Positions 25,633 to 34,439 of a stretch of 64,000 bases of DNA are shown piece by piece. The stretch comes from Flavobacteriales bacterium UBA3477 (GTDB lineage Bacteria > Bacteroidota > Bacteroidia > Flavobacteriales > Schleiferiaceae). The notes beneath the pieces are model-generated. The model saw only the letters and a list, made by a program, of their open reading frames with translations. It made no database searches and was not told where the DNA came from. The stretch lies in contig DFQY01000036.1 of the NCBI GenBank assembly GCA_002378005.1, positions 26,725 through 90,724 of the forward strand, read 5' to 3'. Positions within the stretch are counted from its first letter, which is position 1; every line of letters begins with the position of its first letter. The translations under genes and the position numbers were made by a program.

Positions 25633-27513
25633 ATGAAAAAACTTTTATTATCCTTAGCCGCCTTGTTCGCTGCAACAACTGCATCTGCTCAAGGCCAAAG
25701 CACGATTTATTCGTGGGACTTTAACAATGGTATGCCTACAGGTTGGTCTCAAGTGACCAACGCCACTGACGGCGGTTTTATCGCTGGCTCAGCATCTACG
25801 TTGAGCTCTCAGTATTTCACCATTAACAATCCAGGCTCAAACATCTTAGCCACCAATGATGATGGCTGTAATTGCGATAAAGCTGACGAATATCTCATTA
25901 CTAATTCGCTCGATTTGAGCAACTATTCAGTATTGCACGTAACATTCAAGAGCTTCTTCTACGGCGCAACTTACCAGGGTGCTACTGAAGCTGCTGAATT
26001 CTTGTACTCTACCAACGGAGGTTCTTCATGGAATCCTTTGGCAGATATCGTACCTGGAGCAGATTGGACTTCTCAGTGGATTGATGTAAGTGCTGCTTGT
26101 GGTAACAGCAACGTACAGTTTGCCTTCAATTACCATGATGGTGGTGGTTGGTTGTACGGTTTGGGTATTGATGACTTTGCCATCTTCGCTCCTTACAACT
26201 TCGACATGGCTGTTGAATCTTTGGACATGTTCAGCACAGTTGGTCTGAACAACGCTCCTTTTACTCTTGAAGGAACCATTAAGAACTACGGTGGTACAAC
26301 GATCTCTTCATTGGCGTTGAACTACTCGATCAATGGTGGTACTGCAGTAACCGATAACCTTACTGGTTTGTCGATCGCTCCTTACGGAACGTACAGCTTC
26401 TCACACAGCACGAACTGGAACCCAGGTTCTATTGGTAACTATAGTGTTGATATTTGGACATCAGCTTTGAATGGAGGTAATGACCAAAATAACAGCAACG
26501 ACACTCTTAGCAATTCGATTGAAGTGGTAACTGCTACTGCAAATCGTGTAGTACTCGCAGAGGAGTTCACTTCTTCTACCTGTGCTCCTTGTGCGAGCTT
26601 CAACCCTGGTTATAAGCAGTTATTAGATGATAACAATGCCAATACCTCTGGAACTCGACTCGTGAGTGTCAAGTACCAAATGAACTGGCCTTCACCAGGC
26701 AATGATCCTGCGTATAACTCTGAAGGTGCTGCACGTCGCGGATTGTACAATATCAGCGGTGTACCAGATGTAGTATACTCTGGTGCAAATATCCCAACAA
26801 GTCAAGATGCAATTGATGCAGTTACGGATATTCCTGCATTAGCAGAGTTGAGCGCTGAGTGGAGTGCGACTGGCACTTACATTCAATGTGATGTAACCGC
26901 AGAGGCTTTGGCGGATCTTGGCGGTAATGTTTCATTGCACATGGCAATGATTGAAAAAGTAATCTCACATAACGTTCAAACAAATGGTGAGACTACATTC
27001 TACCATGTTTTCCGCAAATTCATGGATGGATCTAACGGTCATGCTATGGGTTCTATGACCGCAGGTAATACCTACACACACTACGCGAACTCTACGATCA
27101 CCGTGAACAGCAACCCAGCTCAAGGATCATTCGATTTCTGGGTAGGTGCAAACAACATGGACATCATTGTATGGTTGCAAGACATGAGCAATGGCGAAGT
27201 ATTGCAAGCAGCATATGCTGATTACACAACTTCAAGCGTTGATGAAATGGACAACCTAGCAAAATACATCTCTATCTACCCTAACCCGGCCAACGAAATC
27301 GCTGGCATTGAGATTGAGTTGATGGATCGTTCAGAAGTAACTGTAAACATGGTGAACGCGATGGGTCAAACAGTACTTGTAGAAGCTGCTACATTGGATG
27401 CAGGCGTTCAGAAATTGAACTTGAACACTGCTGAACTAAGTGCAGGTTTGTACTTCGTGAATGTAAACGTAAACGGTGTAAGCAAGACCTTGCGCGTGAA
27501 CGTTGCTCACTAA
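25633..27513 (+). CDS. T9SS cargo with choice-of-anchor J and Omp28 thioredoxin-like domains
   Basis: 626 aa from the ATG at 25633; the frame is open 63 codons further upstream into the divergent gene, but the signal peptide MKKLLLSLAALFAATTASAQ fixes the start. Residues ~25-195 form a choice-of-anchor J/cleaved-adhesin-like beta sandwich ('YSWDFNNGMPTGWSQV', 'DEYLITNSLDLSNYSVL', 'GLGIDDFAIF'). A CARDB-like beta domain (~200-300) follows. Then comes an Omp28-type thioredoxin-fold domain (~315-540) opening 'VVLAEEFTSSTCAPCASFN', with a CAPC pair, and a T9SS type A sorting domain (~550-626, 'ISIYPNPANEIAGIEIEL' ... 'TLRVNVAH'). Predicted to be a secreted or surface protein with a redox-type fold. 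Codon usage looks like that of a highly expressed gene (many preferred codons such as GGT and AAC). It heads the Trx-fold cluster, with a strong terminator after it. Confidence 0.9.
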   Translation: MKKLLLSLAALFAATTASAQGQSTIYSWDFNNGMPTGWSQVTNATDGGFIAGSASTLSSQYFTINNPGSNILATNDDGCNCDKADEYLITNSLDLSNYSVLHVTFKSFFYGATYQGATEAAEFLYSTNGGSSWNPLADIVPGADWTSQWIDVSAACGNSNVQFAFNYHDGGGWLYGLGIDDFAIFAPYNFDMAVESLDMFSTVGLNNAPFTLEGTIKNYGGTTISSLALNYSINGGTAVTDNLTGLSIAPYGTYSFSHSTNWNPGSIGNYSVDIWTSALNGGNDQNNSNDTLSNSIEVVTATANRVVLAEEFTSSTCAPCASFNPGYKQLLDDNNANTSGTRLVSVKYQMNWPSPGNDPAYNSEGAARRGLYNISGVPDVVYSGANIPTSQDAIDAVTDIPALAELSAEWSATGTYIQCDVTAEALADLGGNVSLHMAMIEKVISHNVQTNGETTFYHVFRKFMDGSNGHAMGSMTAGNTYTHYANSTITVNSNPAQGSFDFWVGANNMDIIVWLQDMSNGEVLQAAYADYTTSSVDEMDNLAKYISIYPNPANEIAGIEIELMDRSEVTVNMVNAMGQTVLVEAATLDAGVQKLNLNTAELSAGLYFVNVNVNGVSKTLRVNVAH

Positions 27514-27534
27514 GCACAGAAAATGTTATTTTTA

Positions 27535-27562
27535 CGGGGGACTTCGGTCCCCCGTTTTTTTT
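27535..27562 (+). terminator. Strong intrinsic terminator with UUCG loop
   Basis: An 8-bp stem CGGGGGAC/GTCCCCCG closed by a TTCG tetraloop (27535-27554) and followed by eight T's. It lies 21 nt after the T9SS gene stop, and its T-run ends 13 nt before the next ATG (27576). Confidence 0.95.
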
Positions 27563-27575
27563 GAATGCACATTAC

Positions 27576-28079
27576 ATGAAAAACCTACTCACTGCCCTAA
27601 GCCTAGTCTTTGCAACTACCGCTCTAGTTGCGCAAGAACTACCAAGCACTACATTGAAGACCCTTGAAGGGAAACAAGTAGATATCCTAACCCAAATCAA
27701 CCATGAAGGACCAACGGTTATCAGTTTCTGGGCGACATGGTGTAAGCCATGTATTAAAGAACTCAACGCCTTTATGGATTACGCCATCGATTTAGAAGAT
27801 GAGGTAAACATGAAAGTATTGGCTGTGAGTATCGACGATACCCGCAATTCTTCACGTGTTGCGCCTCTAGTACAAGGGCAAGGATGGGAGTACACCGTAC
27901 TTCTAGACGAGAACCAAGACTTAAAACGCAACCTAGGTATCGTAAACGTACCTTTTACCCTCGTACTCAATAGTGCCGGCGAAGTGGTTTGGAAGCACAG
28001 CGGTTATTCACCTGGCGACGAAGAGCACTTGGCAGAAGTTGTGGAAGAAGTTGCCGCAGGTAGAACACCAAGCCATTAA
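27576..28079 (+). CDS. TlpA-like periplasmic thioredoxin-fold protein
   Basis: 167 aa from the ATG at 27576; a TTG at 27561 lies within the terminator T-run and is rejected. Signal peptide MKNLLTALSLVFATTALVAQ, then an AhpC/TSA-TlpA type domain with 'VISFWATWCKPCIKELNAF' (active CKPC) and the cis-Pro segment 'GIVNVPFTLVLNSAGE'. It should act as a thiol-disulfide reductase in the periplasm. The stop overlaps the DUF6029 start (TAATG), so the two are translationally coupled. Possible clients are the cysteine-bearing neighbours. Confidence 0.92.
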   Translation: MKNLLTALSLVFATTALVAQELPSTTLKTLEGKQVDILTQINHEGPTVISFWATWCKPCIKELNAFMDYAIDLEDEVNMKVLAVSIDDTRNSSRVAPLVQGQGWEYTVLLDENQDLKRNLGIVNVPFTLVLNSAGEVVWKHSGYSPGDEEHLAEVVEEVAAGRTPSH

Positions 28080-29761
28080 TGATGGGTAACAAATTTCTCG
28101 TAGGCGCAATTGTATTAGGCTCACTCTCTTTAAGTGCGCAGGACCAAATCGGCGGTCAACTCCACGGGAACTTCCAACTCGACGGCCAATGGTACCTCCG
28201 CGATGAGAACATTGACCCCACTGGAGAATTCTATCCAGACGAGCGTTTCTTAGGTCAGGGCTATGCAAATTTCGTCTATACCGATGGCGATTTTTCTGCC
28301 GGGCTTCGCTACGAGAATTACCAAAATGTTATGCTGGGTTTCCCAGAAGGGTACCGCGGTGAGGGAATAACCTACAGATTTTTAAGATTCAAACAAGATA
28401 ACCTCGACATCACCGTTGGAAGCTTTTACGAGCAATTCGGGTCGGGGATGGTCTTCCGTTCCTACGAAGAACGTGGCCTTGGGTATGATAACGCCATGGA
28501 CGGAGTCCGGATTAAAGCAAATCCAGCCAAAGGGGTATACCTAAAAGGAGTCTTGGGTCGCCAGCGCTTCTACTTTGAAAAAAGCCCCGGAGTCGTTCGC
28601 GGTTTCGATACCGAAATCAATTTGACCGAGCGCTCACAAAAATTGGCCGATAAAAATATTACCTGGACCCTAGGCGGATCTTTCATGAGCAAATACCAGC
28701 GTGGCAATGACCCATTCTTGGTACTGCCCGAAAATGTAGCTACCGGTGGTTTCCGCACCCAACTCATCAAAGGGGCGTGGGCATTTGATGCAGAGTGGGC
28801 ATACAAAGCCAATGACCCCAGTGCAGATAATGGTTATATCTACAAGGACGGCAATGGGTGCATCACCCATTTGAGCTACAGCAAAAATGGACTAGGCCTC
28901 ATCCTAGGTGCCAAGCGCATCGACAACATGAGCTTCCGCAGCGACCGCAACGGAACCACCATAGATATGCTAATCAACTACTTGAGCCCTACGGCCCAAG
29001 TTCATACCTACGCTCTACCCGCCCTCTACCAGTATGCCACCCAAATCAACGGAGAAGAAGGCATACAATTAGAAGCCAATTACCGCTTCAAGCGCGGCTC
29101 CAAAATAGGCGGTAAATACGGTACCTTGCTCAGCGTAAATTACAGCCTCGCACAAAGCATCAACAAAGATTACATCGACCCCACCCAGGATACCCTTCGC
29201 ACCCTACAAGGCTACTATAGCGATCCTGCAATACGCGGTGAAATTCCCTATTTCCATGACTTCAACGTGAAAGTCAGCAAGAAAGTCAATAAGGATTTTA
29301 AATACACTGCTACCTACCTCAACCTCTTCTACAACCGCAGTGTCCTTGAAGACGGATTGGGCGATGAGGCCATCCTTTCAAATTTCGACAACCAGAAACT
29401 TCTGGACGCCAATATTTTTATTTTCGAAGGCCTCTACAAGATCAGGTCTCGCCACTACCTCCGCAATGAATTGCAATGGCTCAATACTCAAGACGATCGT
29501 GGAAGTATGGCCATGGCTTTGTTAGAATATAGCATCGCGCCGCACTGGTTCTTTAGCGTTCAAGACATCTACAATTATGGGAACCCAGATCCGGAGCAAC
29601 GCCTTCACTACCCACTAGCCTCTGTGGTCTACACAGAAGGCACGAGCAGGTTCCAACTCTCATACGGACGTCAGCAGCGTGGTATCTTCTGTGTAGGAGG
29701 TGTGTGTCGCGTGGTTCCGCCATCGAACGGTATTAGTTTCTCCCTCACTACAAGCTTCTAG
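28079..29761 (+). CDS. DUF6029 family outer-membrane protein
   Basis: 560 aa, typical for DUF6029. A short signal sequence (MMGNKFLVGAIVLGSLSLSAQ) precedes a series of amphipathic beta strands with aromatic girdles from about residue 30 to the end; the last residues 'NGISFSLTTSF' form a terminal beta-signal ending in Phe. A conserved family segment 'ITVGSFYEQFGSGMVFRSYEER' is present (~115-137). This looks like an outer-membrane beta-barrel; its cargo or function is unknown. It starts at one of two tandem ATGs (28079 or 28082), overlaps the TlpA gene and is followed by the Omp28 gene after 2 nt. Confidence 0.88.
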   Translation: MMGNKFLVGAIVLGSLSLSAQDQIGGQLHGNFQLDGQWYLRDENIDPTGEFYPDERFLGQGYANFVYTDGDFSAGLRYENYQNVMLGFPEGYRGEGITYRFLRFKQDNLDITVGSFYEQFGSGMVFRSYEERGLGYDNAMDGVRIKANPAKGVYLKGVLGRQRFYFEKSPGVVRGFDTEINLTERSQKLADKNITWTLGGSFMSKYQRGNDPFLVLPENVATGGFRTQLIKGAWAFDAEWAYKANDPSADNGYIYKDGNGCITHLSYSKNGLGLILGAKRIDNMSFRSDRNGTTIDMLINYLSPTAQVHTYALPALYQYATQINGEEGIQLEANYRFKRGSKIGGKYGTLLSVNYSLAQSINKDYIDPTQDTLRTLQGYYSDPAIRGEIPYFHDFNVKVSKKVNKDFKYTATYLNLFYNRSVLEDGLGDEAILSNFDNQKLLDANIFIFEGLYKIRSRHYLRNELQWLNTQDDRGSMAMALLEYSIAPHWFFSVQDIYNYGNPDPEQRLHYPLASVVYTEGTSRFQLSYGRQQRGIFCVGGVCRVVPPSNGISFSLTTSF

Positions 29762-29763
29762 TC

Positions 29764-30597
29764 ATGAGAAAACTCTTCGCATTTTCTGCCTTACTCTCTC
29801 TGCTGTTCCTCACACCGCAATGTGATGTTGTGGACCAACCATTCAAAGGCGGCACTATTGATACTACAAGCTCAGAGCAGCGCCGCAATGTGCTTATCGA
29901 GGACTTTACGGGACATCGCTGTAAGAACTGCCCCAAGGCTTCGAAGGAAATCGCCAATCTTGTGGACGCCTTTGGAGACGATCGCATCATTGGGTTAGCC
30001 ATTCACGCAGGTCCAGGAAACTTTACCGGCACCAATACCGACTATCCTACAGATTTCACTACCCAGGAAGGTAAGGCAGTCCAAAATTTCTTTGGAACCA
30101 ATTTTCTACCGGTGGGAATGGTAAACAGAGAGAATTGGACCGCATCAGGAAATGGCCACTGGTCGAACTACGCGAACTGGCCCACCTTAAGTGCCGAAGC
30201 CATGGACAGCACCTTGCGCATCGCCCTTGATGCCTCTGCCTCCATTACCTCAGGCCAACTCAACGTAAACGCCCAAGGATTTCCGCAAACGAGCATTCTC
30301 CATGATTTAAAAATTGTGGTAATGGCAAAGGAAAGTAACATCGTTAGTCCCCAGCTTATGCCGGACGATACTCGCGATCCAGATTACGTGCACATGAATG
30401 TGCTACGCGATTATGTGACCGATACTTGGGGCACCCTCTTCGGCACTAGTCCTATGGTTCCTGGAGATACCCTAAGCGGCTCTTATTCCTTAGCTTGGAA
30501 TTCGGATTGGGTCCAAAGCAATGCTGCGGTTGTGGTCTATGTTTTCAACCCGGACAATTACCGCATCCTTCAGGTTATCGAAGTCCCAGTGGACTAA
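29764..30597 (+). CDS. Omp28-related envelope protein
   Basis: 277 aa. The N-terminal signal region ends 'LLFLTPQCD'; a Cys follows the hydrophobic core, but the -1 residue (Gln) is unusual for a lipobox, so lipoprotein status is uncertain. The Omp28 thioredoxin-like domain starts 'NVLIEDFTGHRCKNCPKAS' (CKNC pair, ~44-47) and runs to ~150, followed by a beta-rich C-terminal domain. It has no T9SS sorting domain, unlike the 25633 paralogue. Last gene of the + strand cluster; its end overlaps the convergent queG by 4 bp. The molecular activity of Omp28 proteins is not established. Confidence 0.88.
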   Translation: MRKLFAFSALLSLLFLTPQCDVVDQPFKGGTIDTTSSEQRRNVLIEDFTGHRCKNCPKASKEIANLVDAFGDDRIIGLAIHAGPGNFTGTNTDYPTDFTTQEGKAVQNFFGTNFLPVGMVNRENWTASGNGHWSNYANWPTLSAEAMDSTLRIALDASASITSGQLNVNAQGFPQTSILHDLKIVVMAKESNIVSPQLMPDDTRDPDYVHMNVLRDYVTDTWGTLFGTSPMVPGDTLSGSYSLAWNSDWVQSNAAVVVYVFNPDNYRILQVIEVPVD

Positions 30598-31517
30598 TCC
30601 TTTTTAGAAAAACTTAGATTTCTCTTGAAGCCTTCGTAGCCAGTTCTACATATGGCCGAACCCTGCATAATTTCCTCCCAGAGCTCGTGGGTAATTTCTT
30701 CCCACTCCTGCCAACCGTGTTTGCCTATTGGCTCACGCATGTTGAAATCCGGCTCCTGGTGTGGCGAGGAGAATCGGTTCCACGGACAAACGTCTTGGCA
30801 GATATCACAGCCGTACACCCACTGCTCCATCTTATCCTGAAACTCTGTAGGCAAGGCTTTTTTATACTCAATGGTCAGATAGCTGATGCACTTGTTACTA
30901 TCGACTACAGTCGGCGATACAATTGCATCCGTTGGACATGCATCCATACATGCGGTGCAACTGCCACAGTGGTCTGTACTAGGTCCATCTGGGTCCAATT
31001 CTAAATCGACAATCAGCTCCCCAATAAAATAGAAACTCCCAGCCTTCTTACTCAACAACAAACTATGCTTGCCTATCCAGCCCAAGCCACTCCTTCTGGC
31101 CCACGCCCGATCCATAACGGGAGCACTGTCCACAAAACCCCGCCCATGCACTTGGCCTATTTCTTCGTGAATACCGGCCAGCATTCGCTTCAGCTTCCCG
31201 CGAATCACCTTGTGGTAATCACGTCCGTACGCATATTTAGAAATCTTTGGAGCGTCCTCCACTTGGCCTTCCTCCGGGAAATAATTCAAGAGTACACTGA
31301 TCACAGATTTCGCTCCCGGTACCAATTTCCTCGGGTCCAATCGCTCATCAAAGTGATTCTCCATCCAAGTCATCTCGCCATGGTATCCATGCTTAAGCCA
31401 TTGCTCCAGCCCGGTAGCTTCTTCCTCTAAAAATCCTGCTTCAGAAATACCGCAAGCCATGAAGCCCTGCTCCTTTGCAAGTCGCTTGACAATAGCTGTG
31501 GCTCGCGAACGATCCAT
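30594..31517 (-). CDS. queG: Epoxyqueuosine reductase QueG
   Basis: 307 aa, the compact form lacking the C-terminal HEAT-repeat extension of E. coli QueG. It catalyses the last step of queuosine synthesis on tRNA (epoxyqueuosine to queuosine) using cobalamin and two [4Fe-4S] clusters. Cluster motifs: 'CGSCTACMDACPTDAI' (~180-195) and 'YGCDICQDVCPWN' (~235-247). The catalytic Asp region 'RGFVDSAPVMDRAWARRSG' is present. It lies 3 nt downstream of the ruvB stop and converges with the Omp28 gene. Confidence 0.96.
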   Translation of the reverse strand: MDRSRATAIVKRLAKEQGFMACGISEAGFLEEEATGLEQWLKHGYHGEMTWMENHFDERLDPRKLVPGAKSVISVLLNYFPEEGQVEDAPKISKYAYGRDYHKVIRGKLKRMLAGIHEEIGQVHGRGFVDSAPVMDRAWARRSGLGWIGKHSLLLSKKAGSFYFIGELIVDLELDPDGPSTDHCGSCTACMDACPTDAIVSPTVVDSNKCISYLTIEYKKALPTEFQDKMEQWVYGCDICQDVCPWNRFSSPHQEPDFNMREPIGKHGWQEWEEITHELWEEIMQGSAICRTGYEGFKRNLSFSKKD

Positions 31518-31520
31518 CGT

Positions 31521-32549
31521 TTAGAACAAGGATCCCGTTGACCCCTTGCCTTTGCTGTTCTTTCCAAGGTGATGGTAGGCCTTCTCTGTGACCATACGTC
31601 CACGTGGGGTGCGCATGATGAAACCTTCCTTGATCAGGTACGGCTCATAGACTTCCTCAATAGTCTCGGCCTGTTCACCGATGGCCGTGCTAAGGGTATT
31701 CAAACCCACCGGACCGCCGGCAAAGTTGTCGATCAATACATGAAGAATTTTGTTGTCCATTTCGTCCAAACCGCTACTGTCCACATTCAAGGCATTGAGG
31801 CCAAACTCCGCAATCTCCATATCAATGGTACCATTTCCCTTGACCATTGCAAAGTCACGCACGCGACGCAACAGAGCATTGGCAATACGCGGAGTACCGC
31901 GTGAACGACCGGCGATTCTGATACAAGCTTCATAATCCGCAGGGACATCCAAAATCTCCGCTGAGCGATCTACAATAGTGCTCAACAGCTCCACATCGTA
32001 ATACTCCAATCTCGCATTGATTCCAAATCGCGCGCGCAGCGGAGCGGTAAGCAACCCCGAGCGCGTGGTAGCACCGATCAGAGTAAACGGATTCAGGCCT
32101 ATTTGTACGCTGCGCGCACTCGGTCCCGAATCAATCATGATATCAATTTTGAAATCCTCCATCGCACTATAGAGGTACTCCTCTATGACTGGCGACAATC
32201 TGTGGATCTCATCAATGAACAAAACATCATTAGGCTGCAGGCCGGTTAATAGCCCCGCTAGGTCGCTAGGTTTGTCCAATACAGGTCCTGACGTCACCTT
32301 GATGCCTACGCCCAACTCATTTGCGAGGATATGAGATAAAGTGGTTTTCCCCAATCCGGGAGGGCCGTGAAGCAACACATGGTCCATGGCTTCATCGCGC
32401 ATCTTAGCTGCCTCGACAAAAATCTTGAGGTTCTCCAATACCGCAGCCTGCCCCGTGAAGTCGTCAAAACTTAAGGGACGCAGTTTGCGCTCTATTTCGC
32501 GCTCGGTGTTTGAAAGATGTGATCCTGTCGGATCGAGATGCTCGTTCAT
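31521..32549 (-). CDS. ruvB: Holliday junction DNA helicase RuvB
   Basis: 342 aa from the ATG at 32549 (MNEHLDPTG), which matches flavobacterial RuvB N-termini; an in-frame ATG at 32567 abuts the T-run of the ctaD terminator and is less likely. AAA+ motor that drives RuvA-bound branch migration. Walker A 'HGPPGLGKTTLSHIL', Walker B 'LFIDEIHRL', sensor 1 'LIGATTRSG', and the C-terminal winged helix with 'PYLIKEGFIMRTPRGRMVT'. There is no promoter space beyond the terminator, so it is probably expressed by read-through from the respiratory operon or from a promoter overlapping the terminator. Confidence 0.97.
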   Translation of the reverse strand: MNEHLDPTGSHLSNTEREIERKLRPLSFDDFTGQAAVLENLKIFVEAAKMRDEAMDHVLLHGPPGLGKTTLSHILANELGVGIKVTSGPVLDKPSDLAGLLTGLQPNDVLFIDEIHRLSPVIEEYLYSAMEDFKIDIMIDSGPSARSVQIGLNPFTLIGATTRSGLLTAPLRARFGINARLEYYDVELLSTIVDRSAEILDVPADYEACIRIAGRSRGTPRIANALLRRVRDFAMVKGNGTIDMEIAEFGLNALNVDSSGLDEMDNKILHVLIDNFAGGPVGLNTLSTAIGEQAETIEEVYEPYLIKEGFIMRTPRGRMVTEKAYHHLGKNSKGKGSTGSLF

Positions 32550-32567
32550 AGTACTACAAAATAGCAT

Positions 32568-32597
32568 AAAAAATCCCCTTGCCGAGCGACAAGGGGA
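32568..32597 (-). terminator. Intrinsic terminator after ctaD, just before ruvB
   Basis: An 8-bp stem TCCCCTTG/CAAGGGGA (32574-32597, 8-nt loop) is followed on the minus strand by six T's. It lies 23 nt past the ctaD stop and 18 nt before the preferred ruvB ATG. Confidence 0.8.
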
Positions 32598-32620
32598 CTT
32601 GAGTTTTACAAAGCTTTTCC

Positions 32621-34426
32621 TTAGTGGCCACTTTCCTCGCCTTCTGCGAGCGGCACGTTTTGAGGAATGAAATCTTCTTCTGCACCCGGCTTAGAGTAGT
32701 CGTATGCCCAACGGTATACCACCGGGATTTCTCCTGGCCAGTTTCCGTGCAAGTGCTCTACTGGAGTAGTCCACTCCAATGAGTTTGCCTTCCATGGATT
32801 CTGAGGTGCCTTAGGACCTCTCCAAATGCTGTAGAAGAAGTTGAAGATGAAGATCAACTGAGCAATACCACCGATGATCGCGAAGTATGTGATCAATACG
32901 TTGATATCTGCTAGGTTATCAAACATCGGGAATGCAGTGTTGCTGTAGTAACGACGTGGGAGACCTGCCATACCCAAGAAGTGCATCGGGAAAAATACAC
33001 CATAAGCGGTAATGAACGTCAACCAGAAGTGTGCATAACCCATCGACTTGTTCATCATACGGCCATACATCTTAGGGAACCAGTGGTAAACCCCTGCGAA
33101 CATACCGAAGATCGCACTAAGACCCATTACGATGTGGAAGTGAGCCACAACGAAGTAGGTATCGTGAACGTTGATATCAAGAGCGCTATCCCCTAGGATT
33201 ACCCCAGTCAGACCACCAGTAATGAACGTACTTACCAAACCAATAGAGAACATCATCGCTGGCGTGTACTGGATATTACCTTTCCAAAGGGTGGTAATGT
33301 AGTTAAAGGCCTTTACCGCTGAAGGAATGGCAATCAACAAAGTGGTGAAGGTAAATACAGATCCTAGGAACGGGTTCATGCCCGTTATGAACATGTGATG
33401 ACCCCAAACGATGAAGCTCAAGAAAGCAATAGCCAAGATGGAACCTACCATCGCACGGTAACCGAAGATCGGTTTACGAGAATTGGTTGCAATAACTTCT
33501 GATGAAATACCCAATGCAGGTAAAAGAATAATATATACCTCAGGGTGACCAAGGAACCAGAACAAGTGCTGGTACAATACCGGTGAACCACCACTGTAGC
33601 TCAATACCTCACCGCCCATGAAGATATCACTCAAGTAGAATGAGGTACCCAACAATCGGTCGAACATCAATAGCAAAGCTGCGCTCAACAATACTGGGAA
33701 CGAAAGCACACCAAGTACTGCTGTTACAAAGAATGCCCAAATAGTCAAAGGAAGACGAGTCATACTCATTCCTTTGGTACGCATATTCAATACGGTTACG
33801 ATGTAGTTCAAAGAACCCAATAGTGAACCTACGATGAACAAAGTCATAGAAATCAGCCATAGCGTCATACCTGCACCAGAACCTGGCATAGCCTGTGGCA
33901 ATGCAGATAGAGGTGGGTAAACCGTCCAACCTGCTGAAGCAGGACCTGATTCCACGAATAATGAGACAACCATTACTACGGAACTCATTGCGAAGAACCA
34001 ATAAGACAAGGCATTCAAAAAGCCAGAAGCCATATCTCGTGCACCAATCTGCAATGGAATCAATAAGTTCGAGAAGGTACCTGAAAGACCTGCGGTCAAT
34101 ACAAAGAAGACCATGATCGTACCGTGGATAGTCACTAGGGCAAGGTACATATCTGGGCTCATGACACCGTCAGGTGCCCATTTACCCAAGAATAATTCGA
34201 GGATTGGGAAGCTTTGCTCTGGATATGCCAATTCCAAACGGAAGAGCATAGACATCATCACACCGATGATTCCCATGAACATACCGGTTACCAAGAATTG
34301 CTTACCAATCATTTTGTGATCCATCGTAAAGATGTACTTCGTGAAGAAGTTCTCTTCGTGATGGTGCTCCATCAAGTGATCTTGAAAGTGAGGGTTTTCT
34401 GTCGATTTCGTTGACATAGTACTCAT
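32621..34426 (-). CDS. ctaD: Cytochrome c oxidase subunit I (aa3-type)
   Basis: 601 aa with twelve core transmembrane helices plus extensions. Heme and copper ligands are visible: 'TIHGTIMVFF' (heme a His), 'GHPEVYIILLPALG' (CuB His cross-linked to Tyr, K-channel), 'VWGHHMFITGM' (two CuB His) and 'HDTYFVVAHFHIVMG' (heme a3 and heme a His). This is the catalytic oxygen-reducing, proton-pumping subunit, in the inner membrane. It follows ctaC by 13 bp and ends at a terminator. N-terminal poly-His/Glu segment 'HLMEHHHEENFF'. Confidence 0.97.
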   Translation of the reverse strand: MSTMSTKSTENPHFQDHLMEHHHEENFFTKYIFTMDHKMIGKQFLVTGMFMGIIGVMMSMLFRLELAYPEQSFPILELFLGKWAPDGVMSPDMYLALVTIHGTIMVFFVLTAGLSGTFSNLLIPLQIGARDMASGFLNALSYWFFAMSSVVMVVSLFVESGPASAGWTVYPPLSALPQAMPGSGAGMTLWLISMTLFIVGSLLGSLNYIVTVLNMRTKGMSMTRLPLTIWAFFVTAVLGVLSFPVLLSAALLLMFDRLLGTSFYLSDIFMGGEVLSYSGGSPVLYQHLFWFLGHPEVYIILLPALGISSEVIATNSRKPIFGYRAMVGSILAIAFLSFIVWGHHMFITGMNPFLGSVFTFTTLLIAIPSAVKAFNYITTLWKGNIQYTPAMMFSIGLVSTFITGGLTGVILGDSALDINVHDTYFVVAHFHIVMGLSAIFGMFAGVYHWFPKMYGRMMNKSMGYAHFWLTFITAYGVFFPMHFLGMAGLPRRYYSNTAFPMFDNLADINVLITYFAIIGGIAQLIFIFNFFYSIWRGPKAPQNPWKANSLEWTTPVEHLHGNWPGEIPVVYRWAYDYSKPGAEEDFIPQNVPLAEGEESGH

Positions 34427-34439
34427 TGTTAGGTCTTAA

